DNA of 64,000 bases from Halobacillus sp. Marseille-P3879 (GTDB taxonomy: Bacteria > Bacillota > Bacilli > Bacillales > Halobacillaceae), in assembly GCF_900240285.1 (NCBI RefSeq), contig NZ_OESS01000001.1, positions 620,001 to 684,000 on the forward strand, in the 5' to 3' direction. The position numbers and the translations under genes are program-made. The notes below the pieces were generated by a model. It was not told the origin of the DNA. It did no database searches and worked only from the letters and a program-made list of their open reading frames with translations. Shown here in pieces: positions 9,137 to 25,271 of the stretch (the stretch's first letter is position 1; the number at the start of each line of letters is the position of its first letter).

Positions 9137-9505
9137 TTGGAAGATTATCAACTTATGATAGCCCGTCAGCGAAAATGGATGTTCTACCTTCTGGCAATTC
9201 TAGTTTTAGGTTGGGGTTTAACCCCCTGGCAGCCGGTTTTCCTCGGGCTTCTTTTAGGAAGCATCCTTAGTTTTTACAATCTCTGGCTCATGCAGCGGAA
9301 GATCAAAAAGTTAGGCGAATCTTCAGCAAACAGCATGAACACAAGAGGGATTGGAACATTTACGCGACTTGCATCAGGCGCTTTAGCCGTTGTAATCGCC
9401 CTTCAGTTTGAAGCACATTTCCACTTAATTTCTGTAGTATTGGGCTTAATGGCAGCCTACTTTGTCATTATTATAGATTACCTGTTTAACAGAGCAACAG
9501 ATTAG
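9137..9505 (+). CDS. atpI: ATP synthase subunit I
   Basis: A 122-residue protein with four hydrophobic segments and a conserved SFYNLWLM-type segment after the second, typical of AtpI (PF03899), which assists c-ring assembly. It starts with TTG one base after the previous stop codon, implying translational coupling; ATG at 9155 is an alternative. Not part of the mature enzyme. Confidence 0.8.
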   Translation: MEDYQLMIARQRKWMFYLLAILVLGWGLTPWQPVFLGLLLGSILSFYNLWLMQRKIKKLGESSANSMNTRGIGTFTRLASGALAVVIALQFEAHFHLISVVLGLMAAYFVIIIDYLFNRATD

Positions 9506-10252
<747 letters not shown>

Positions 10253-10265
10253 CATAAAATCATAA

Positions 10266-10514
<249 letters not shown>

Positions 10515-10527
10515 AGAAAAAGATGAT

Positions 10528-10563
10528 GGCGAAGTTCATATTTCGTGAATCTTCGCCTTTCCT
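10528..10563 (+). terminator. Hairpin after atpE, possible partial terminator
   Basis: Stem GGCGAAG-TTCA / TGAA-T-CTTCGCC with one bulged base, followed by TTTCCTTTAT. Inside an operon it could attenuate or stabilise the atpE 3' end. Confidence 0.5.
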
Positions 10564-10685
10564 TTATGTCTTCTTACAGGTACTACCCGAGTTTATAATA
10601 GGAAAAACCTTGGTATGTTGGTTTTTCTGTAATCTGGCATTTTTTACGGGTGTCGATAAAGGCGCCAATTGTTATGGGGGAGGTA

Positions 10686-12169
<1,484 letters not shown>

Positions 12170-12178
12170 TAGGGGTGA

Positions 12179-13693
<1,515 letters not shown>

Positions 13694-13737
13694 GTAACGA
13701 CTTGAACGATGTGTAAACTAGCTGGAAAGGGTGGTGA

Positions 13738-14607
<870 letters not shown>

Positions 14608-14633
14608 GTTCTTGGACTTTGAACAGTAAGTAA

Positions 14634-16058
<1,425 letters not shown>

Positions 16059-16125
16059 GCATATCATTGCAAGTGTCACTCAGATGCCTCGCCTTGAGCG
16101 GAGCATCTGACACCGGCGCTTATGA

Positions 16126-16550
<425 letters not shown>

Positions 16551-16551
<1 letters not shown>

Positions 16552-16581
16552 AAACTGCTTTCTTTTGAAAGCAGTTTTTTT
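16551..16581 (+). terminator. Terminator of the atp operon
   Basis: Stem AACTGCTTTC / GAAAGCAGTT with loop TTTT and a T7 tail. Confidence 0.92.
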
Positions 16582-16612
16582 CTGTGCTTATTCAAAGAAG
16601 AGGGGAAATAAC

Positions 16613-16906
16613 AGAGTGCTCTTATAAAGCCAGAGCGCCTAACCGCACCAGGTCCTCTTGAAAGCCAGAAACACTCATAATCACCTGCGGCACCTGGTAC
16701 CCGTGCGCACTCTCTATATAAGCCGGCACTATACAATCGACATTGCCACTCACCAATCCACCTTCTTTCGACTGCAGTGTCAATATTCCCCGGGAAATAA
16801 ATTATATTGCGCGGGAAATTATATTTCTGGCATTTCCTGACGGTTAATGTTTGTTCACAAAAAATTCACTTTTAAAGCGCAATCATTACCAGTTGCATAG
16901 TTGACA
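16613..16906. other. Non-coding stretch between atpC and ywzB
   Basis: No gene is supported. Two nested complementary blocks, GAGTGC / GCACTC and ACCAGGT / ACCTGGT, span about 16616-16713. The second includes CACCTGGTACCCGTG, which resembles a degenerate member of the GTACC family. Further on, CCCCGGGAAATAA and GCGGGAAATTATAT form a loose repeat. TTGACA at 16901-16906, followed 17 bp later by GATTCT, is a weak promoter candidate for ywzB. Confidence 0.4.
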
Positions 16907-16975
16907 AGAAAACCGTATCATGTGATTCTTGATAATGTGCGTAATAAAAGGTAGACATGAGCGAGGTGTGAATTA

Positions 16976-17209
16976 GTGGATCAATATTTCGTCGAAGAAG
17001 CGATCATGAGTATGACTTCCCACATCATTTTTATTATTATTACTTGGAAAGTCTTGCAAGCAGTGAATCTGGATGCTTTTTTTAGAAAAGGAAAAATCTT
17101 TGAGATTCGTGTATTAATGATACTCATCACAATAGCTATCGCGACATCAGTGAGTAACTTTTTCTTAGACTTAATTAACTGGTCAAGCAGCCTGAGTTAT
17201 TTGTTCTAA
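16976..17209 (+). CDS. YwzB, DUF1146 small membrane protein
   Basis: 77 residues, GTG start after GAGGTG. Two transmembrane segments (about 13-30 and 46-66) and the LQAVNLDAFFRKGKI-type loop between them identify the DUF1146/YwzB family found between atpC and murAA in Bacilli. Function unknown. Confidence 0.8.
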   Translation: MDQYFVEEAIMSMTSHIIFIIITWKVLQAVNLDAFFRKGKIFEIRVLMILITIAIATSVSNFFLDLINWSSSLSYLF

Positions 17210-17321
17210 GCAAACAGCTTATTCTACCGTCTTTGTCTAATCATGTCAGCAATTGTTTCGTATGATTCTCCTTTTTCCTGTTCAAACTTGAGATAAACAA
17301 GGGGAACGGGAGAGGTTACAT

Positions 17322-18041
17322 ATGAAACTATTTATTATGTGTTTAGCAGCAGTGGTGGCAATTGGTTCAGGTGTTTATCCTCAGGGAACGGCTGAGGGGT
17401 GGAGCCATGTGTCTCCGTTAATTGAACTAGCAGCTTTTGCTGAGGATGAACAGCTAGAGATTAAAGAGCTGAACACGACGCTTAAAGAAGATTTCCATAA
17501 AGACGAACTCAAGCAGATTCAACAACAAATTACAGACTACTTTGAGGTGCCGCAGATCACAACACAACACACTTCTGATGCAACGAAATACATTTATCAT
17601 GACGGACAGAAAACAGCTGACATCGACGAAACCTTTACCGTGCTCGTGCCCAATAACGAATCCAGTTTATTTGAAGTAGTTTATACCGTAACGTCCGCGG
17701 GTACTACACCACTAGCACCACAAATCATCGAACAAATCACGGATAGAGTAAAAACTCGAATTTTCACGGAAAATATCACTAATTACTCATTTATTAAGAG
17801 TGAATATAGTGGTATGATTAATGAAGTTTTATTCTATCAAAAATTCAAAAAAACATTCAATATAGCAACGATCGAAGTTTCTACCGAAGAAAGCTGGACT
17901 AGCAGATCCGGCTACACATCAAGATGGGATCAAGCCATTGATTTACCTGATGGTACGATGAATGTTCAGTTCGCTACAAGGAATTTGGGCAATCGGACAA
18001 CCATTACATTTGGCACACCCATCCTAACTGCTGAATATTAA
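17322..18041 (+). CDS. ywmB: YwmB family protein, secreted
   Basis: 239 residues with an N-terminal signal segment (about 1-25), located directly before murAA as in B. subtilis. The family (PF08680, named for a TATA-box-binding-protein-like fold) has no established function. Exported, presumably at the membrane-wall interface (inference). RBS GGGAGAGG precedes ATG 17322. Confidence 0.8.
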   Translation: MKLFIMCLAAVVAIGSGVYPQGTAEGWSHVSPLIELAAFAEDEQLEIKELNTTLKEDFHKDELKQIQQQITDYFEVPQITTQHTSDATKYIYHDGQKTADIDETFTVLVPNNESSLFEVVYTVTSAGTTPLAPQIIEQITDRVKTRIFTENITNYSFIKSEYSGMINEVLFYQKFKKTFNIATIEVSTEESWTSRSGYTSRWDQAIDLPDGTMNVQFATRNLGNRTTITFGTPILTAEY

Positions 18042-18075
18042 TAATAATGAATATGGACGCGGAGGAGAATGAACC

Positions 18076-19386
18076 TTGGAAAAAATCATCGTCCGTGGTG
18101 GAAGGCAGCTTGAAGGCACTGTAAGAGCTGAAGGTGCAAAGAATGCCGTACTGCCTGTCATCGCAGCAAGTATAATCGCAAGTGAAGGAAAAAGTGTGTT
18201 ACATGATGTGCCAGCTTTAGCTGATGTATACACGATTAATGAAGTTATAAGACACATGAATGCTGATGTTCAAATGAATGGAAGAACCGTTACTGTGGAT
18301 GCTTCCAGTGACTTAAAAACAGAAGCTCCTATAGAATATGTACGCAAAATGAGAGCTTCTGTGCTTGTATTGGGACCACTTTTGGCCCGCTATGGACACG
18401 CAAAGGTTGCTCTGCCTGGCGGCTGTGCAATTGGTTCCCGTCCATTGGATCAGCACCTTAAAGGGTTTGAAGCAATGGGTGCTGAAATTACTGTCGGTAA
18501 TGGCACAATTGAAGCGAATGTAGATGGCCGACTGCAGGGTGCGAAGATTTATTTTGATGTACCAAGTGTAGGGGCGACAGAAAATATTATCATGGCAGCT
18601 GCGCTTGCTAAAGGTAAGACAGTGCTTGAGAATTGTGCTAAAGAACCAGAGATTGTAGATCTCGCTAACTACTTAAACAAAATGGGTGCCCGTATCGTGG
18701 GTGCCGGTACTGAAACCATCAAAATTGAAGGGGTCGACAAGCTGTACGGCGCCACTCATCATATTATTCCGGACAGAATTGAAGCAGGTACCTTTATGGT
18801 AGCAGCAGCAATCACTGGTGGAAATGTTCTTGTCCAGGGGGCAATGCACGAGCACTTACGTTCAGTAGTAGCTAAAATGGAAGAAATGGGCGTTATTATT
18901 GAAGAAGAGGAAGATGGGTTGCGTGTCATCGGACCTGATCATCTTAAGGCTACGGACATTAAAACCATGCCGCATCCAGGTTTCCCGACGGATATGCAGT
19001 CACAAATGATGGCTCTTATGCTGAATGCCAAAGGAACGAGCGTAATTACGGAAACCGTTTTTGAAAACCGTTTTATGCACGTAGAAGAGTTCCGCCGTAT
19101 GAATGCAAAAATGCGTATTGAAGGACGCAGTGTCATCATTGAAGGACCTTCCGATCTGCAAGGTGCTGAAGTTCAGGCAACGGATCTTCGGGCCGGAGCT
19201 GCTCTCATTTTAGCAGGGCTCGTGGCTGATGGATACACCCGCGTGACTGAATTGAAACATCTAGATCGAGGCTATGTCGATTTTGCAGAGAAACTGCGTG
19301 GTCTCGGCGCAGACATTGAACGCGTTAATGAAGATGAAACGTATGTAGAAGAAGTTGAACCTAGCGAATCTGTATCGACCTTATAA
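18076..19386 (+). CDS. murAA: UDP-N-acetylglucosamine 1-carboxyvinyltransferase
   Basis: 436 residues, TTG start after GGAGGAG. Contains the KNAVLP motif (Lys22, Asn23), the active-site loop with Cys117 in [13 protein letters not shown] (the fosfomycin target), and the [10 protein letters not shown]-like [11 protein letters not shown] block. First committed step of peptidoglycan synthesis. The C-terminal 20 residues are an acidic extension. Confidence 0.96.
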   Translation: MEKIIVRGGRQLEGTVRAEGAKNAVLPVIAASIIASEGKSVLHDVPALADVYTINEVIRHMNADVQMNGRTVTVDASSDLKTEAPIEYVRKMRASVLVLGPLLARYGHAKVALPGGCAIGSRPLDQHLKGFEAMGAEITVGNGTIEANVDGRLQGAKIYFDVPSVGATENIIMAAALAKGKTVLENCAKEPEIVDLANYLNKMGARIVGAGTETIKIEGVDKLYGATHHIIPDRIEAGTFMVAAAITGGNVLVQGAMHEHLRSVVAKMEEMGVIIEEEEDGLRVIGPDHLKATDIKTMPHPGFPTDMQSQMMALMLNAKGTSVITETVFENRFMHVEEFRRMNAKMRIEGRSVIIEGPSDLQGAEVQATDLRAGAALILAGLVADGYTRVTELKHLDRGYVDFAEKLRGLGADIERVNEDETYVEEVEPSESVSTL

Positions 19387-19398
19387 ATATTTATAACG

Positions 19399-19439
19399 AA
19401 AGCAATCCCCATTTTTATTCGATGGGGATTGCTTTTTTT
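19399..19439 (+). terminator. Terminator after murAA
   Basis: Perfect 12-bp stem AAAGCAATCCCC / GGGGATTGCTTT, 13-base loop, T-run. Confidence 0.95.
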
Positions 19440-19509
19440 AGTTCTATTAAAGCGTATTATTGGATATATTTTAGTAGAAAGGTCTACTAATGTTTCAGGA
19501 GGACGAGAT

Positions 19510-20523
19510 ATGAAGCGAAAGCGTCGTATTGGGGTTATTACGATTCTAAGTATGTTTATGGGCATTTTATTGATTCCTGCCCTCATCGTCGCACCATTTA
19601 TCGGAAAAAACGACACAGCAACTGTTGAAGAAACTACGGCTGAAAGTGAATCGTCATCGGTAGACATCCCAGCGAGTCTTTCCCCGTTCAGCATTAATGT
19701 AATGAGAAGTGCGAGTGAGAAGGTCGAGGAAGTGCCTTTAGAGGATTACGTAGCACGCGTTGTCGCTTCAGAAATGCCGGCCAATTTTGAAATGGAAGCC
19801 TTAAAGGCACAAGCCTTAGCCGCCCGCACGTACATTACGCAGCAGCTGACGGATGGCGAACCATATTCCGATGAAGCGGATGTCACTGATACAACCCAGC
19901 ATCAAGTCTACAAGAATGACGAGGAGCTCCGTGAACAATGGCAGGATCATTATTCGAAGAACATGAACCGCATTAAACAAGCTGTTAAAGAAACGGCAGG
20001 CGAAATTATCACCTATGAGGAGGAGCCGATCACGGCCGCCTTCTTTTCGACAAGTAACGGGTACACCGAGAATTCAGAAGACTACTGGGACAATGAAATT
20101 CCTTATCTAAAAAGTGTAGAAAGTCCGTGGGATGAAGACTCCCCGAAATTTTTTGATCAGAAAATCGTTCCAATTGCTGAAATAGAGGCCGCCTTTAATG
20201 TGAAAATTGCCAATGGGTTGGAGAATATAAATCTAGCAAAAACACCAGGAGGCCGGGTAGCTGAACTCTCGGTCGGGGACCAGAAATTCACAGGACGGGA
20301 AATCCGCGAGAAGTTGAACCTGCAATCCAGTGACTTTACGATCGAACAAAAAGAGGACCATATTATTTTTACGACCAGAGGCTACGGCCACGGAGTAGGT
20401 ATGAGCCAGTATGGAGCTAACGGAATGGCCGAAGCAGGCAAAACCTACAAAGAAATTATCCAGCACTACTACCAAAATACAGAAATCACCCCCGTCAGCA
20501 AACAAACCGCCTCCCTCTCTTAA
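19510..20523 (+). CDS. spoIID: Stage II sporulation protein D
   Basis: 337 residues: one N-terminal membrane helix (about 7-30), then the SpoIID lytic transglycosylase domain with catalytic Glu88 in VVASEMP, AQALAARTYI, and the C-terminal GYGHGVGMSQYGANGMA zinc/structural motif. It degrades septal peptidoglycan with SpoIIP and SpoIIM during engulfment. ATG 19510 follows CAGGAGGA; the frame runs on upstream through the murAA terminator, so a longer start is excluded. Confidence 0.95.
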   Translation: MKRKRRIGVITILSMFMGILLIPALIVAPFIGKNDTATVEETTAESESSSVDIPASLSPFSINVMRSASEKVEEVPLEDYVARVVASEMPANFEMEALKAQALAARTYITQQLTDGEPYSDEADVTDTTQHQVYKNDEELREQWQDHYSKNMNRIKQAVKETAGEIITYEEEPITAAFFSTSNGYTENSEDYWDNEIPYLKSVESPWDEDSPKFFDQKIVPIAEIEAAFNVKIANGLENINLAKTPGGRVAELSVGDQKFTGREIREKLNLQSSDFTIEQKEDHIIFTTRGYGHGVGMSQYGANGMAEAGKTYKEIIQHYYQNTEITPVSKQTASLS

Positions 20524-20526
20524 CGC

Positions 20527-20718
20527 GGGTACCAGGTACACAAAATAAATTGTGTGGTACCCGGTACACAGCATCGACTTTCGTGTACCGGGTACCACAC
20601 AGTTAAAATCACGTACCTGGTACACGCTTATAACCACCGAAAGCCAGTCAAGCCGCCTTTTAAGGTGGCTTTTTTGTGTACCCGGTACACCGAATGAGCC
20701 TCTCTGTACCTGGTACCC
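20527..20718. repeat. GTACC palindrome cluster B, six copies
   Basis: Copies at 20527, 20552, 20583, 20613, 20676 and 20705. The second and third form an exact 18-bp inverted repeat: GTGTGGTACCCGGTACAC is the reverse complement of GTGTACCGGGTACCACAC. First (centre A) and fourth (centre T) are complementary around them, so the group can nest. The spoIID-spoIIQ gap contains nothing else besides a terminator. Confidence 0.9.
20650..20675 (+). terminator. Terminator between repeat copies, downstream of spoIID
   Basis: Stem AAGCCGCCTT / AAGGTGGCTT with one G-T pair and a T6 tail, lying between the fourth and fifth GTACC copies. Confidence 0.75.
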
Positions 20719-20824
20719 TCACAGTAGATATCCCAGCACTCCTCCCCTGTCCCCAATAAAATTTTTTCTACTCGATGTATATATTTCCATAAAAGCGTTC
20801 AGAATGATTTTTGAGGTGATGAAC

Positions 20825-21772
20825 ATGAGAGAGGATGGAAAGAAAAGCGTGACTAAATTAAAGTTTAAACGCTTAATGCGCAAGAAGTGGCTCTATCCCG
20901 CTTTATATTTAGCGGTAGCCGCGTTGGTGTTGGTGGGAGTCTTTTGGTATCAGCAAAGTTCTAATGATGTCGCTGATCAGTTGAATGAAGGAAATCAGGT
21001 TGAAGATGATGTGTTTGTCAATGAAGATGGCGAGGAAGCCGTACCTGTTACAGGTCAGGATGAAAATCTTGTAATGCCGGTAGCAAGTGATCTAGAAGCA
21101 GCAATCGTCACAAAGTATTTCGATTATGACGCATCCGATGACGAACAAGAAAGTGCACTAGTCCTTTACAACAATAAGTATTACCAGAGCAAAGGAATCG
21201 ACGTCGCAACAAGTGAAGGCGAAGCGTTTGATGTAACAGCTGCTCTATCTGGAACCGTAACAGAAGTAAAAGAAGATCCATTATATGGAAATGTTGTGGA
21301 ACTAACTCACGACAATGAAGTAACGACGGTTTACTCCAGTTTAGCTGAAGTTGCTATCCAATCTGGTGATGAAGTAAAACAAGGCGATGTTCTTGGACAA
21401 GCTGGTCAGAATTCTTTCGGACAGGCAAATGGCGTTCACGTTCACTTTGAAGTAAGAAAAGATGACGAGCCAGTTAACCCGGAAACATTCTTCGGTCAGG
21501 CTGTAAGCACGATTGAATCTGCAGAAGCTACAACTGAAGAAGAAGCCGAGGGATCTGAGGAGTCTGAAGAAGCAGCGGAAGAAGAGCCTACGCTTGAAGA
21601 AGAGCCAACTGAATCTGACATCGAGCCGGCACCTGAACAGGACGAAGCTCCTGAAGCCGACGGTGAAGAAACTGAGTCTGATGATGCAGGAACAACAGAT
21701 GACGCTGGTGAAGGTGAAGACACAGAAGAACCATCTTTAGAAGATGAAAGCTCTTCATCTACACAATCGTAA
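20825..21772 (+). CDS. spoIIQ: Stage II sporulation protein Q
   Basis: 315 residues: N-terminal membrane helix (about 24-43) and a LytM/M23 fold at about 110-230 ending in HVHFEVRKD. As in B. subtilis SpoIIQ, the first zinc ligand is lost: the canonical His position is Ser in QSKGID, so it is probably not a peptidase but the forespore partner of SpoIIIAH in the engulfment channel. The last 85 residues are an extremely Glu/Asp-rich tail, consistent with a halophile. ATG 20825 is preferred over ATG 20819 because GAGG (20813-20816) is only 2 bases from the latter. Confidence 0.9.
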   Translation: MREDGKKSVTKLKFKRLMRKKWLYPALYLAVAALVLVGVFWYQQSSNDVADQLNEGNQVEDDVFVNEDGEEAVPVTGQDENLVMPVASDLEAAIVTKYFDYDASDDEQESALVLYNNKYYQSKGIDVATSEGEAFDVTAALSGTVTEVKEDPLYGNVVELTHDNEVTTVYSSLAEVAIQSGDEVKQGDVLGQAGQNSFGQANGVHVHFEVRKDDEPVNPETFFGQAVSTIESAEATTEEEAEGSEESEEAAEEEPTLEEEPTESDIEPAPEQDEAPEADGEETESDDAGTTDDAGEGEDTEEPSLEDESSSSTQS

Positions 21773-21804
21773 ATAGCAAAAGCAAAGCATTACCCACGTG
21801 CCAA

Positions 21805-21840
21805 AAATGGAGGCTGAACCGGCCTCCATTTTTTTCTTTT
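21805..21840 (+). terminator. Terminator after spoIIQ
   Basis: Stem AAATGGAGGC / GCCTCCATTT, loop TGAACCG, long T-rich tail leading straight into repeat cluster C. Confidence 0.92.
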
Positions 21841-21846
21841 TTTTCT

Positions 21847-21945
21847 GGGTACCAGGTACAGAGAATTAGTTGTTTGGTACCAGGTACACAAAATGTCGTC
21901 TTCTGTACCGGGTACACGTGCTCTTTATTTCTGTACCTGGTACCG
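21847..21945. repeat. GTACC palindrome cluster C, four copies
   Basis: Copies at 21847, 21876, 21904 and 21932 (spacing 29, 28, 28 bp) with unrelated spacers of about 14 bp. First (GGTACCAGGTACA) and fourth (TGTACCTGGTACC) are exact reverse complements. Confidence 0.9.
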
Positions 21946-22126
21946 CCATGCTCCCATTGAAAAAGATAGCGCATAACTCCGGCTTTCTTATAATAGAATG
22001 TTCATAACCGAAGAATCGGTACCATCCAGGGTGATACAACGAGAGCTTCACTACCAACATAGACGCTAAAACCCTATCCCGTCTCACCCCACCCCCTTGG
22101 ATAGTCAATATCAGGAGGCGAGAGAT

Positions 22127-22405
22127 GTGCATGACTACATCAAAGAGCGAACAATCAAGACTGGTGAGTACATTGTTGAGACAAAAAAGACGGTACGTGT
22201 GATTGCGAAAGAATTTGGTGTTTCTAAAAGTACGGTGCATAAAGATTTAACAGAACGCCTGCCCGAAATCAATGGTCCGCTGGCACAGGAAGTCAAGAAA
22301 ATCCTCGATCATCATAAGGAAATACGGCATCTCAGAGGCGGAGAAGCCACACGTATGAAATATCGTACAATCGGAAAAGATACACCTGCAGAACCAACGC
22401 TTTAG
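22127..22405 (+). CDS. spoIIID: Sporulation transcriptional regulator SpoIIID
   Basis: 92 residues, GTG start after AGGAGG (22113-22118), giving VHDYIKERTIK as in B. subtilis. The helix-turn-helix VRVIAKEFGVSKSTVHKDLT is virtually invariant and the basic C-terminal segment RHLRGGEATRMKY follows. It regulates mother-cell genes after engulfment. Confidence 0.96.
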   Translation: MHDYIKERTIKTGEYIVETKKTVRVIAKEFGVSKSTVHKDLTERLPEINGPLAQEVKKILDHHKEIRHLRGGEATRMKYRTIGKDTPAEPTL

Positions 22406-22573
22406 CGTTCTTTCCTCCCGGGACAATTGACACCTTTACAAATTGGAACTTTTTTCTTAACAATTAGAGCGAATGATGTAACTTTGTGATAGAATATAGA
22501 ATTAGATGTGCATTTTTAAACATAAAACCAATTCGAATAGTTTTTCTGATAAATAGGGAGGATCTACTAAAAG

Positions 22574-23575
22574 ATGTTTGCGCGAGATATTGGAATTGAC
22601 TTAGGTACAGCAAACGTACTTATTCACGTAAAAGGTAAAGGCATAGTATTAAACGAGCCGTCTGTCGTAGCGATGGACCGTAACAGCGGCAAGGTTCTTG
22701 AAGTTGGAGAAGCGGCCCGGCGCATGGTTGGACGTACACCCGGAAACATCGAAGCGCTGCGTCCGCTGAAAGACGGTGTGATTGCGGATTTCGACGTAAC
22801 AGAAGCGATGCTGCGTCATTTTATTCAAAAAACGAATGTTAAAGGTTTTCTATCGAAGCCTCGCATGCTGATTTGCTGCCCGACAAACATTACGAAGGTC
22901 GAGCAGAAAGCGATTCGCGAAGCAGCTGAGAAATCAGGCGGGAAGAGAATCTATCTCGAGGAAGAGCCTAAAGTAGCGGCGATTGGAGCGGGCATGGATA
23001 TTTTCCAGCCGAGTGGCAATATGGTCGTTGACATTGGTGGAGGAACGACAGATGTGGCCGTGCTTTCGATGGGGGATATCGTAACCGCTTCATCCATCAA
23101 AATGGCTGGCGATAAATTCGACAGCGAGATTTTGCATTACATTAAGAAGACATACAAACTCCTCATTGGGGAGCGTACCGCAGAAAACATAAAAGTGGAA
23201 GTAGCGACCGTATTTAAAGGATCCCGTAACGAAGAGATTGAGATTCGCGGCCGGGACATGGTTTCAGGTCTGCCGCGCACGATTTCCGTTAACTCCGAAG
23301 AGATCGAAGTTGCTCTTCGCGAGCCGGTGCAAACTATTACACAAGCAGCCAAGCAGGTTCTTGAGCGCACACCGCCTGAGCTGTCTGCGGATATTATTGA
23401 CCGCGGCGTTATCATGACAGGTGGAGGCGCGCTTTTGCATGGAATTGATCAGCTTCTCGCTGAAGAATTAAAGGTTCCTGTCTTTGTCGCAGAAGATCCA
23501 ATGGATTGTGTGGCAAAAGGCACCGGAATTATGCTTGAAAATATCGATAAAGTAACTCGCAATAAAATTGGGTAA
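22574..23575 (+). CDS. mbl: MreB-like rod-shape protein Mbl
   Basis: 333-residue actin homologue. Phosphate-1 motif DIGIDLGTANV, phosphate-2 VVDIGGGTTDVAVLS, adenosine motif TGGGALLHG. Forms membrane-associated filaments that direct lateral wall synthesis. It is Mbl rather than MreB from its place between spoIIID and flhO. Confidence 0.94.
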   Translation: MFARDIGIDLGTANVLIHVKGKGIVLNEPSVVAMDRNSGKVLEVGEAARRMVGRTPGNIEALRPLKDGVIADFDVTEAMLRHFIQKTNVKGFLSKPRMLICCPTNITKVEQKAIREAAEKSGGKRIYLEEEPKVAAIGAGMDIFQPSGNMVVDIGGGTTDVAVLSMGDIVTASSIKMAGDKFDSEILHYIKKTYKLLIGERTAENIKVEVATVFKGSRNEEIEIRGRDMVSGLPRTISVNSEEIEVALREPVQTITQAAKQVLERTPPELSADIIDRGVIMTGGGALLHGIDQLLAEELKVPVFVAEDPMDCVAKGTGIMLENIDKVTRNKIG

Positions 23576-23590
23576 GAAGGAGCGATCGTC

Positions 23591-24418
23591 TTGCTGAGAG
23601 GATTCAATACGGCGGCATCAGGAATGATAGCCAACCAGCGGATGCAGGAAACCCTGTCAAACAACATAGCAAACGCAGACACCCCGGGATATAAGGCCGA
23701 TCAAGGTACGATGAGAGCTTTTCCTGAGTTATTGCTGCAGCAAATGGGCGGGGAAACAGTCCCGACGAGCAATGGAGGATTGACGCTTCCGGTGCAGAAG
23801 GAGCTCGGATCCCTGAATACAGGTGTTTATATGCAGGAAGCCGTACCTGAATTTTCTCAGGGCGATTTAAGGGAGACAGGCAATACGACCGATCTGGCTC
23901 TCTTAAATGGTGATTTACCTGACGAGGAAGGCTTTCTTTTTTTCAATGTCCAGAATCCGGACGGTGATGTCAGACAGACGCGTAACGGGAATTTTACGGT
24001 AGATGGAGACGGCTTTCTGACGACAAATCAAGGCTATTACGTGCTCGACAATAACGAGGAGCCGATTCAAACCGACGGGATGGAGTTTAACGTTCAGGAA
24101 AATGGCACGCTTGAGGTCGGTGGGCAGCAGGTACAGCTTGGGCTCGCCTATTCGGCCAATGCAGCGGATATGGTAAAAGAGGGCAATGGCTTATACACAC
24201 CTGGCGAGGACGGAGGCCCGTTGGAAAATGCCCGTGAAATCGACGGCGTGAATTTTGAAGTCAGGCAGAACAGTTTGGAAGGCTCGAATGTGGATCCTTC
24301 CGCAGCGATGACGGAGATGATGAATACATACCGTACATTTGAAATGAACCAGCGTGCGTTAAAAGCTTATGATCAGAGCATGCAGAAAACCGTCAACGAC
24401 GTTGGTAAACTGGGATAG
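23591..24418 (+). CDS. flhO: Flagellar hook-basal body protein FlhO
   Basis: 275 residues, TTG start after AGGAGCG. Contains the N-terminal rod/hook motif SNNIANADTPGYKA and the C-terminal NVDPSAAMTEMMNTYRTFEMNQ helix typical of FlgF/FlgG-like proteins. Expected in the flagellar rod. Adjacent to mbl and flhP as in B. subtilis. Confidence 0.92.
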   Translation: MLRGFNTAASGMIANQRMQETLSNNIANADTPGYKADQGTMRAFPELLLQQMGGETVPTSNGGLTLPVQKELGSLNTGVYMQEAVPEFSQGDLRETGNTTDLALLNGDLPDEEGFLFFNVQNPDGDVRQTRNGNFTVDGDGFLTTNQGYYVLDNNEEPIQTDGMEFNVQENGTLEVGGQQVQLGLAYSANAADMVKEGNGLYTPGEDGGPLENAREIDGVNFEVRQNSLEGSNVDPSAAMTEMMNTYRTFEMNQRALKAYDQSMQKTVNDVGKLG

Positions 24419-24433
24419 GAAGGGGCTTACACT

Positions 24434-25252
24434 ATGAATCTATCAATGCTGCAGGCTTCCAATACAATGGGACAGCTTCACCACAAGCTTGACCTTATTG
24501 GGAACAATATGTCCAATATGAATACACCAGGTTATAAAAGCAGACAAGCGGATTTCGCTTCCTTATTATCTCAGCAGGTCAACAACCAGTCGAACGAGGA
24601 TGCCGAAGTGAACCGTCTCACACCGAACGGCATCAGGGTTGGCTCGGGAGCTAAGCTGGCTCATACGAATCTTGATTTAACGCAGGGAACGTTAAAAGAA
24701 ACTGACCGTGGACTGGATGTCGCTTTACTTGAGGACAATCATCTGTTTCAATTGCAGGTAAGCACAGAAGATGGTCTCGAGACGCAGTACACCCGTGCCG
24801 GGAATTTTTATTTAAGTCCGACGGATGATGAAGAAGTGATGCTGACCGATGTAAACGGCCGGCCGGTTCTCGATAATGATGAAGAACCGCTGACCTTTGC
24901 GGATAATATGGAAGATATCAACGTGCGCGAAGACGGAGCGATTATGGTCACCCGTAACGGGGTTGAAGCAGCAGAAGGCCAGCTTGGCGTCGTAGAAGCA
25001 GTGCGCCCGAGAATGCTTGAAGCGGCCGGGCAGAATCGCTTCCGTATTCCTGGAGAAGCGGGAGCCGCAGCGGAGGAAATTGTGGCCGGTGCGGATGCTG
25101 AAGTTCAATCAGGCCGCCTCGAGTCCTCCAACGTGGACTTAGCGAAGCAAATGACGGACATGCAGAACGCACAGCGAGCCTATGAGTTCAACTCCCGCTC
25201 CATCTCAACAGGAGATGAGATGATGGGACTTGTGAATCAACTAAGATCTTAA
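24434..25252 (+). CDS. flhP: Flagellar hook-basal body protein FlhP
   Basis: 272 residues, paralogous to the preceding gene: N-terminal GNNMSNMNTPGYKSRQ and C-terminal SNVDLAKQMTDMQNAQRAYEFNSR. Second rod-type protein of the flhO-flhP operon, 15 bp downstream. Confidence 0.92.
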   Translation: MNLSMLQASNTMGQLHHKLDLIGNNMSNMNTPGYKSRQADFASLLSQQVNNQSNEDAEVNRLTPNGIRVGSGAKLAHTNLDLTQGTLKETDRGLDVALLEDNHLFQLQVSTEDGLETQYTRAGNFYLSPTDDEEVMLTDVNGRPVLDNDEEPLTFADNMEDINVREDGAIMVTRNGVEAAEGQLGVVEAVRPRMLEAAGQNRFRIPGEAGAAAEEIVAGADAEVQSGRLESSNVDLAKQMTDMQNAQRAYEFNSRSISTGDEMMGLVNQLRS

Positions 25253-25271
25253 GGGTAAGGAGAAGCTATCC

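Noticed and set aside
21847-21945. CRISPR array
   Set aside because: Repeats are only 13-15 bp, spacers about 14 bp, copies differ at the centre and edges, clusters have two to six units, and no cas genes are present.
22427-22455. Promoter of mbl from TTGACA at 22427
   Set aside because: No acceptable -10 at 16-18 bp; only a T-tract is found there.
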